A stretch of DNA of 64,000 bases. It comes from Leptobrachium leishanense. Its lineage: Eukaryota; Chordata; Amphibia; Anura; Megophryidae. Shown here piece by piece: positions 55,841 to 64,000 of the stretch. The first letter of the stretch is position 1. Each line of letters opens with the position of its first letter. The stretch covers positions 45,147,593 through 45,211,592 of the forward strand of contig CM019071.1 in NCBI GenBank assembly GCA_009667805.1, written 5' to 3'. Made by a program: the position numbers and the translations under genes. The notes under the pieces are model-generated. The model was given only the letters and a program-made list of their open reading frames with translations. It did no database searches and was not told where the DNA came from.

Positions 55841-56873
55841 ATAGAAACATAGAAAAATGTCGGCAGATAAGAACCTTTCGGCCCATCTAGTCGCCCAATT
55901 ACATGGATACTTTACCTGGATTTATCTTTTGTTTAGGATAGCCTTATGCCTATCCCATGCTTGCTTAAATTCAATTACTGTTTTGGCCTCTACCACTTCT
56001 ACTGGAAGACTGTTCCATGTATCCACCACCCTCTCAGTAAAATAATGCTTCCTGATGTTACTTTTAACCTTTGCCCCTCTAATCTAAGACTATGTCCTCT
56101 TGTTTTGCTACTTTGTTTCCTTTTAAATATACTCCCTTCCTCTACCTTGTGGATTCCCTTTACGTATTTAAATGTTTCTATCATATCTCCTCTGTCTCGT
56201 CTTTTTTCCAAGCTGTACATGTTAAGATCATTAAGCCTTTCCTGGTAACTTTTCTCCTTCAAGCCGTACACCATTTTAGTAGCCCTTCTCTGAACTCTCT
56301 CTAAGATGTCTATATCCTTCTGGAGATACGGTCTCCAGTACTGCACACAGTACTCCAAGTGAGGTCTCACCAGGGCTCTGTACAGTGGCATGAGCACTTC
56401 CCTTTTCCTACTGCTAATACCTCTCCCTACACAACCAAGCATTCTGCCAGCATTTCCAAGCATTCTGCCAGCATTTCCTGCTGCTCTATTACATTGACTA
56501 CTTACCCTTAGATCCTCTGAAATAATGACCCCTAAATCCCTTCCCTCAGATGTTGAGGTTAGGAGTGTATCAAATATTCTATATTCAGCCCTTGGGTTTT
56601 TACGTCCCAGGTGCATTATCTTGCACTTATCCACATTAAAACTCAATTGCCACAGCTCCCACCATTTTTTTAGTTTACCTAAATCATTTGTCATTTGGCT
56701 GATCCCTCCAGGAACGTCAACCCTGTTGCAAATCTTTGTGTCATCAGCAAAAAGACATACTTTTCCATTAATACCTTCTGCAATATCACTAATAAAAATA
56801 TTAAAGAGAATGGGTCCAAGTACTGACCCCTGAGGTACCCACTGGTAACAAGACCTTGCGCCGAATAAACTCC
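55841..56873 (-). mobile_element. CR1 retrotransposon, 5'-truncated copy
   Basis: 3' end ATAGAAACATAGAAAAATGT on the plus strand. Encodes the C-terminal part of reverse transcriptase on the minus strand: QGSVLGPILFNIFISD, FADDTKI, LGVIISEDLRVSSQC, NAGRMLGCVGRGISS, PLYRALVRPHLEYC. NAGRMLG is duplicated in tandem near 56455. Very similar to 10076-10891, hence the same subfamily. Confidence 0.9.
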
Positions 56874-57059
56874 TGTAAAATAAATCTCTAAACACATCAT
56901 TTTGTATTATTATAACTTTATTTATAAAGCACTAGCTAGCGGAGGCTCCAGATCCCTGTTCCAAAGCCGGGAATGAAGGGTGCAATCCTGTCTGCCATAT
57001 TTATGCCACCATCTGTTGAAAAAAAAATTGTAGGGAAGATGCAAAGGACTTAGGGCACT

Positions 57060-57560
57060 GTTCCACAGTGGGTCATAATGTAGCGTCTCAATATGTAAGC
57101 CTTAGCTCTAGGATAAGTGAGTTTAACTCATTCCTGGTGCTACACTGGGTGAAATCAGTTAGCGTCTCGCAGCTTGCGCGAGGTTACTGTACTTTGCGTA
57201 TCCTATACTTAACATGGGGAGAGCAATCCTTAATTAGCGTTTCGTTAAGTGAGATGTTACAATGTGCCGGAGCAAATTACCGTCGGGGCGCGGAGAGAGT
57301 AAAGTCAGCACCTCCTAAAAGTTGGTGTTAAATGATTCTGCTTTTGCAAAATCATTTAAAATCCCCCAAATCCCCCGTTTGTTAAATCTCATACTCACCT
57401 CTCATCCCGCGGTGTCAACGGTGGCCCGATCCGTGACTTCTTCTGGCCGCGAGCAGAGTGAGACTGGGGACACATAGTTCCCAGTCTCCCTCCACGCGTC
57501 GACAACTCAGCAGTGCTGCGTGATCTCGCGAGGTATCCCAGAAGTGCAATCCTCCAGGAG
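57060..57560. repeat. dispersed repeat, inverse relative of 21.6-22.0 kb
   Basis: ACTGTACTTTGCGTATCC and CTTAACATGGGGAGAGCA, then ATACTCACCTCTCATCCCGC. Same blocks, opposite orientation, at 21640-21960. Confidence 0.55.
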
Positions 57561-58044
57561 GAGATACTCGCGGCGGCACGGATAGGAATAGTTTAATAAA
57601 TAATTACCCAATACTCAGCTCCCAACTGTTCGTCCAGTGTTTCTTCAAAAGGAAAAATACAACCAGGTTTGACTAACAAACCTCTACTCAAAAACATAAT
57701 AGCGATTCCCGGCGATACGGTAACTTCTCGAACGTCTCAAGAAGTTATGATACTGCTGACCTTGACATAGGGCCCAAAGTCTTCTGTTACCTGCATACAG
57801 TTATCTTTTCACTCTTTCCCTCTATTTTGCTGTTTTTAGACCTGGATTTTAATATCTACGACTCGTGATTAAAGTCTAATGCTGGAAATTAAATCCATTA
57901 ACCCACCATGCGAATAAAATGTGATCACGTGTAAGCTGAGTATCCGATAATTGCTAATATTGACCTATTAATTCATAGATTGTGGTGAGTGACCCATTTA
58001 AACATCTCTGCAGCGACATTAAGAGCCAGTGAAACGTGTACTGA

Positions 58045-59005
58045 AACAATGAAGTTGTGTGTGTATGTGTGTGTGTTTTTGTGTGTGTGTTTTTATGTGT
58101 ATGTGTGTGTATGCGTGTGTGTGTATGCGTATGTGTGTGTGTTTGTACGTGCGCGTATGTGTTTGTATGTGTGTGTGCATTTGCGTGTTTGTATATGTGT
58201 GTGTGTGTGTTTGTATGTGTATGTATGTGTGTGTCTGTATGCGTGTGTGTATGTGTGTGTGTATGTGTGTGTGTGTGTTTGTACGTGTGCGTATGTGTTT
58301 GTGTGTGCGTACGCATGTTTCTATGTATATGCGTGTGTGTGTGTATGTATGTGTATGCATGCGTGTGTATGTATGTGTGTGTATGCGTGTGTATGTATGT
58401 ATGTGTGTGCATGTATGTGTATGCGTGTGTGTGTATGCGTGTGTGTGTATGTGCGTATGTGGGGGTGTGTGCGCGTGTGTGTGTTTGCGTGCACTTGTGT
58501 GTGTGTTTTTATGTGTGTTTGTATGCGTATGCGTGTTTGTATGTATATGCGTGTGTGCGTGTTTGTATGAGTATGCGTGTGTGTGCTTGTATGTGTATGC
58601 GTGTGTGTGTTTGCGTGTGTGTGTATGTGTGTGCGTGTATGCGTGTGTGTGTGCGTGTATGTGTGCGTGTATGTGTGTGTGTGTGTATGCGTGTGTGTGT
58701 ATGTGTGTGCATGTGTGTGTGTGTGTATGCGTGTGTGTGTGTGTGTATGTGTGTGTGTGTGTGTGTATGTGTGTGTGTGTATGCGTGTGCGTGTATGCGT
58801 GTGCGTGTATGTGTGTGCGTGTATGTGTGTGCGTGTATGTGTGTGTGTATGCGTGTGTGTGTATGTGTGTGTGTGTATGCGTGTGTATGTACAGTATGTG
58901 TGTGTATGTGTATGAGTATGTGTGCGCGCGTGTGTGTGTATCTGTGTGTGTTTATGTGTGTGTGTATGTGTGTGTGTGTGTAATGTGTGTGTGTGTGAGC
59001 GTGCG
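58045..59005. repeat. (TG)n-rich compound microsatellite, about 960 bp
   Basis: TG/TATG/TGCG variants almost without interruption. All plus frames read C/V/M and all minus frames read H/T, so the long ORFs are spurious. Alternating purine-pyrimidine sequence has Z-DNA potential. Intron 1 of CYP2-B, if exon 1 lies to the right. Confidence 0.95.
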
Positions 59006-60059
59006 CACACTTTCTCTGAATTTGTGTAAAGTCAGGGGCCGTGTTTATCTGAACTTGGCTTCAGAGTCCATTGCACTTTATTCAAGTGAGCATTTTCGAC
59101 CTTGAAATTCGCAAGGCGCCCTTTGAGCCGATATATGGCATAACATCCGTGATGGATTTACTGTCTGTGTCCCGTATAAATATACATTGTGTCGGCACTC
59201 GGCAGATAAAATACAAACATCACATACAGACTAGGGATGAGTCGAACACCCCCGTGTTCGGTTCGCATTCGAACTCGAACAATTTCAAAAGTTCGAGTTC
59301 GAATGCGAACACAAACCGAACTCAATGCAAGTCAATGGGAGTCAAAAGTTTGAATTTTAGAGTGCCCTCCAAGAGGGCATATATGCAAAGATAATTGCCA
59401 TAAAAGGTGTATGGGGGTCCAGGTAGTGCCCTGGGGGACAGGAAACAAGGAAAAAAAGTTTTAAAAAAACGTTTTTAAAAGGAACAGTGAGTTTTCCATG
59501 AAGTAAAAGTTAAGAAAAACAATGAAAAATTCCTTCAAATATCGTGCCTAGGAGGTCCCCAATCCCCATAACCTGCCCGTGAAGTGGCGGATTTGTAGGA
59601 TGTATAGAAACATTTAAAAACAAAAAAAATGACATTTCAAAATACGGTAAATGGTTTTCCTTTAATCTATTCATAAACAACTGCTTGGGGCGGCAGTCTG
59701 TATGAAAAGAGGAGACATTTTAGGACACGCAGAATAAGTTTAGTGATTTTTTGCCTAAATTATGGTGAAACTTATGCAGGCTTTGGAGAAAAGTAACAAT
59801 AGGTGCTTTACAATTGGGCCTTTAGTGTCGGCAACAGTGCCGTCACACCGTAACCCCTCTGTGGTATTGTGGAAGAGTGCACGGTTGGACCCTATGGTTC
59901 AATATTAAAATGATATAAATCTGGTAATATAGGCGACAGTGGCAGTGCACCCAAATATTGTGACTTTGGTGGCAGCAAGTGCCTTCACACCGTAACCCCT
60001 TTGTGGTATTGTGGAAGAGTGCAGTGGTGGAGGTTTTGTGAATGCAGAAGAGATCCCCG

Positions 60060-63000
60060 ATCTATTCAGTTACAGTTACAGTTACAGTTTGTCTTTGACA
60101 AAACCTCCAGCGACACGGAACGTCCTTTCAGAAAGCACGCTGGATAAATAATAATAATAGCTGCATAGCATATTGACTAAGTTCTGGCCAGTGATCCAAT
60201 CTCAACACCCAGTAAGCCAGTGGATCATCTGCTGTAAAGGTATCCAGGTCTGCCCTTGCCCCTAGGTAGTCCTGCACCATATGGTGAAGACGCTAGCAAT
60301 GGGTGCCTACATTTGACGTCCCTGGGCGTCGTGGACTAAAAAAATTTAAAAAGGCATCAGTCTAGCGGCCCGGCCTTCACCGTTCATCCTCTGATCATCC
60401 GCAGCCTCAGAAGCACCTGTGTCATCACTTGGTAACCTACCAGTGCCTGGAAAGGTGTTACACAAGTGTCGCTTTAGAGCATCCTCAAGTTGTTTCATCC
60501 TGTCCTCCCTCTGTGCGGGCAGGATGAGCTCTGCAACTTTACCCTTGTATCGTGGATCAAGAAGGGTTGCCAACCAGTAATGATCCCTCTCCTTGATAGC
60601 ACGAATCCTGGGGTCCTTTACCAGGCTTTGCAGGATAAGGGAGCCCATGCAGCCTAGGTTGGAGGTGGTATTAGCTTCCGAGTCTTCCAGGTCAATGAGG
60701 ATGTCCCCATCGTGCACTTCCTCATCCCAGCCACGTACTAGTCCTTGGGTTTCTGGGCACACAAAACCCTCCCTTGAGGAATCCCACCTTCAATGCTCCC
60801 ACTACTTAAATATTCCTCCTCATCCTCCTCCTGTCTGATCTGAGGACCCACTGGAATGCTGTCTGCGTAACGACTGGGGCCTTGAGAGCTAGGGGAGGCC
60901 TCCTCTTCCTCCAGCTGCTCTGCCTCTAGTGCCACATCTATAATTCCCTGCAGAGTGCGCTCCAGCAGGAACACTAAAGGAATTGTGTCACTGATGAATG
61001 CACTGTCCCTGCTCACCATCCTCGTTGCCTCCTCAAATGGTGACCGTTCAGTGCATGCATTCTTGATCATCAGCCACTGCGGGGGGGAACCAAGTTGACC
61101 TGAACCTGTCCTTGTGCCATTCTCACACAGGTACTCATTGATGGCCCTCTGCTGCTTGTGCAGACGCTGCAGCATTCCTAATGTCGAGTTCCACCTGGTG
61201 GGCATGTCACAGATCAGACGGTTTGTGGGAAGGTGGAATTCTCTTAGAATTTCTGCCAGGCGAACACTTTCTGGGAATGACCATCTGAAGTGGCTGCAGA
61301 CTTTTCTGGCCTGGCTGAGAAGCTCTGCCAGCCCTGGGTGCCTGGTTAGGAAACGCTGTACCACCAGATTTAGGACGTGTGCTAGGCATGGTACATGCGT
61401 CAACTTACCCAGGCATCGGGCAGAGAGAAGGTTGCTGCCATTATCAAAGATGACCATTCCCAGCTCAAGCTGGTGTGGTGTTAACCATCTCTGCACCTGC
61501 CCCTGCAGAGCTGACAGAATTTCTGGCTCGGTGTGGCTCCTGTCCCCTAAACAAACCAGCTCAAGCACAGTATGGCATCTTTTTGCTTGAGCCATTGCGT
61601 AGCCCCTGTGACGCGTCGCTTTAACTGTCACTTCGCCAGAGACAGAGAAGGAGGAGGAGGAGGTGGTGGTGGAGCAACAGACCTCATACAACCAGCTTTC
61701 TGGTGGCGTGGTGGATGAACAAGCTCCAGCACAGAGCCCCATCCTGGATCCCTCCCAGCTGCAATCAGAGTTACCCAGTGTGCCGTGAAGGAAATGTAAT
61801 GGCCCTGTCCATGCTTTCTGGACCACGTGTCTAAAGTCATGTGCACCTTGCTGCTGACTGCCTTTCCCAATGGCTCCAAAACATTGTCTTCCACTTGCTG
61901 GTATAGTGCTGCAATGGCTTTCCATGAAAAGAAATGGCGTTTTGGAATCTGCCACTGTGGTACGGCACATTCAGCAAATTCACGGAAGGAAGCAGAGTCC
62001 AGCAGCTGGAAAGGCAGCGGCTTTATTGTGAGTAATTTTGCTAAGCTGGCATTTAGACGCTGTGCTTGGGGATGGTTGTGACTATATTTTTTCTTATCCT
62101 GCAGCAGCTGGGGCAACATAATCTGACTGCTTCAGATGATGGGATGATGTCACATTGTGAGGAAGGACCTGGTACACCCATTACTGTAGCATCATCCCTG
62201 TCAGTGGAGGTTGTAGTAGGCAATGACATGGCAGGACATATAGTGGGGGTAGAGACACATGAGGAGGAGGAGGACCTATGCAAAATGTTGTGCCAACGGG
62301 TTGTGTGGCAGGTGGTCATATGTCGCCTCAAGCACATGGTACCCAAGCGTGGGATGTCTTTCCCACAATTGATCCTCATCTGACATAGGTTACAAATAGC
62401 AATGGTGCGGTCTGCTGCACATTTCTTAAATAACTCCCAGACAGCAGAGTTCCTGGATGTGCGCTTGAGACAACAGCTCTCTGCACCTGAGCAGCTCTGA
62501 CATCCGATGCCTTGGACTGGCTACAGTTGGTCATAGAGGACGTTGTGCCTTGTGTTTGTGCCTTCTCCTCCTCCTCAATTGACTCCTCTGTTCAATCAGG
62601 CACCCAGGTGGAGTCAGTGACCTCATCATCGTCATCACCCCCTATCTCCTAGTCACTGGAGCCAACTTGGCAGTATGCTGCAGCTGCTGGGCCAACATGA
62701 GTGTCAGTTATTTGTGTGTCACTGGCACCCCCTTCCTCTACGTTGATTGATTATACTCCCTTCCTCAACCTCAGAGTTTGAATCAGAGCACTGTAGTTGC
62801 TGCATATCCTCAAGCAGCATGTCACTGTCATTGTAGTCAAACAATTCAGCTGACTCCTCCATAAGTGATTGTAGTGAGGCTACGGCAGGAGTAGCTGTGG
62901 ACATGGAGGCTGCATTTGATGCTTTGGCAGTTGAGGTGGACTGTAAACCACTACAAGCCTGGCTGGCAGAGGACTCGGAGGATGAGGATGGCCTGGTTAG

Positions 63001-63192
63001 CCAATCCACCAAATCCTCTGTATGTTGCTGCTGCTTAAGATGGCCATCACCAGTTAGAAAGGACAAGCGTGCCCCTGCAGAGGATGCACCACGTCCACGA
63101 CAACCAGAGGCACAGCCTCCCGACACAGAGGCTGCTTGCCCTCTTATCTGTGTCTGGGAGCGTCTGCCTGTACTTTTTGGTCCTTCTGACAT
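60060..63192 (-). pseudogene. hAT transposase (BED finger to hATC), frameshifted
   Basis: Probable start at 63192 (MSEGPKSTGRRSQTQ). A low-complexity S/D/E-rich N-terminus runs to about 62720. BED zinc finger at about 62300-62400: CNLCQMRINC with RRHMTTCH. Core: SFREFAECAVPQWQIPKR and TLDTWSRKHGQ at 62119-61628, a frameshift in a run of prolines (about 61640), VIFDNGSNLLSA (catalytic D), MPTRWNSTLGMLQRL, ATLLDPRYKG. The hATC dimerisation domain DPLAYWVLRLDHWPELSQYA lies at about 60180-60240, with the SERTF block in a shifted frame at about 60110-60140. Inactive. Confidence 0.88.
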
Positions 63193-63349
63193 GATGAGTG
63201 ATATACTGTATAGATTAAAGATATACAGAACTCTCATTCAACTCTGTTATAAAAAATTGGAGATATGCAGAACTCATTCAACTGATTCAACTGTGTTATC
63301 TATAGTAACGATTTCCAGTTCTCTGGTATAACTCAGTGAGACACCCTAA

Positions 63350-63600
63350 TAGCTGGCAGCCAGTGACAAGACACTGATTAAAATTCCAAGAAACCTCCTA
63401 TAAATCTGTGATACTCCATGATGGGTGGCAGTGACAAGACACAAATTACAATTCCCAGGAACCTCCTATAAATCAGTGAGCCCCCTGATGAGTGGCAGTG
63501 ACAAGACACAGATTGCAATTCCCAGGAACCTCCTATAAATCAGTGAGACCCCCTGATGGGTGGCAGTGACAAGACACAGATTACCACAATTCCCAGATAT
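63350..63600. repeat. short tandem repeat in the hAT 5' region, unit about 65 bp
   Basis: Units with GGCAGTGACAAGACACAGAT, AATTCCCAGGAACCTCCTAT and AAATCAGTGAG occur about four times just upstream of the transposase start. Confidence 0.85.
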
Positions 63601-64000
63601 CTTCTAGAAGTGAGACCCCAACAATTGCTGCTGGCAGTGAGAAGACACACTAACAAAACAATCTCCTCTCAAAAAACACATGCTGGGGGCTGAATGAAGC
63701 CTTATATAGTGTGCTGCGGGACTTAGCTCTGTGAGCACATGATTGGGCAAAATTCACCCAATCAGGACTCTGAGCCGTGATTGGCATAGTCTTGCACCTG
63801 TCTTGCACCTAAACTGTGGTCAGGTGCAGGCTGTAGCCAATTACAATCTTCAGGCCAGTGGAAAAGTGCATTGTGGTCCATTGTGGGCGAACACGCGGTA
63901 AACACGCGGAAATGTTCGCGAACAGCCAAACGGGCGATGTTCGAATCGAACTCCGAACATATTGAACCGAACAGCTCATCCCTAATACAGACAGACTCGT

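Larger units (their letters stand above)
59232..63984 (-). mobile_element. hAT DNA transposon, almost complete (4753 bp)
   Basis: Ends TAGGGATGAG and CTCATCCCTA with a perfect 8-bp duplication ATACAGAC (59224-59231, 63985-63992), diagnostic of hAT. Subterminal GTTCGGTTCG-type repeats occur at both ends. Carries a minus-strand transposase with BED finger, catalytic blocks and hATC domain, broken by frameshifts. A deleted derivative lies inside the Gypsy element. Confidence 0.93.

Noticed and set aside
58057..59105. ORFs of up to 348 codons reading C/V/M or H/T
   Set aside because: Translation of a TG-rich microsatellite; no non-repeat domain.

Overview
The window looks like vertebrate, probably anuran amphibian, genomic DNA. 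It holds a spliced cytochrome P450 family 2 (CYP2) gene cluster whose large introns are packed with CR1, hAT, Tc1/mariner, TTAA-flanked, Gypsy, retrovirus-like and tRNA-SINE repeats. There are no bacterial features. The frog assignment is inference from this repeat mix and the P450 type; no marker names the species.

Genes. Two head-to-tail CYP2 genes lie on the minus strand. CYP2-A (22768 down to 8213) is complete: nine exons of 180, 163, 150, 161, 177, 142, 188, 142 and 191 coding bases, every junction GT/AG, an open frame of 497 residues, a hydrophobic N-terminal anchor, the proline hinge, the I-helix AGTDTT, the K-helix ExxR and the FSAGKRVC haem loop. CYP2-B (55546 down to 47107) has exons 2-9 with identical exon lengths and phases. 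Its exon 1 is not in the window, so intron 1 is longer than about 8.4 kb or the exon is lost. Both should encode ER-membrane haem monooxygenases. The subfamily (2K/2Q/2C-like) cannot be settled by eye.

Layout. 1-4.6 kb: 5' end of a minus-strand, class I retrovirus-like provirus (LTR, tRNA-Pro primer site, broken Gag matrix), with its leader split by a hAT-type element carrying an 18-bp minisatellite. 5.06-7.32 kb: a second hAT-type element. 8.2-22.8 kb: CYP2-A; intron 8 holds a near full-length CR1 LINE (ORF1 esterase, ORF2 endonuclease and RT) that itself contains a TTAA-flanked element and abuts a 1-kb hAT MITE. 23.7-33.0 kb: a Harbinger-like MITE split by a decayed Gypsy retrotransposon with both LTRs, which contains a truncated hAT derivative. 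33.9-35.5 kb: a Tc1 transposon. 36.0-37.8 kb: a TTAA-flanked element carrying a 52-bp minisatellite. 37.8-47 kb: SINEs, MITEs, another TTAA element, a 63-bp minisatellite and a Tc1 fossil. 47.1-55.5 kb: CYP2-B, with a 2.2-kb, 50-bp-unit minisatellite in intron 7. 55.8-64 kb: a truncated CR1, about 1 kb of TG-type microsatellite, and a nearly complete 4.75-kb hAT transposon with a broken transposase.

The most unusual signals are: the 50-bp minisatellite, in which most units carry a CTCF-like core in one orientation inside a P450 intron; the repeated placing of minisatellites inside non-autonomous DNA transposons; and a composite SINE built from successive tRNA-like heads ending in an L2-like tail. 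No previously undescribed enzymatic system was recognised.
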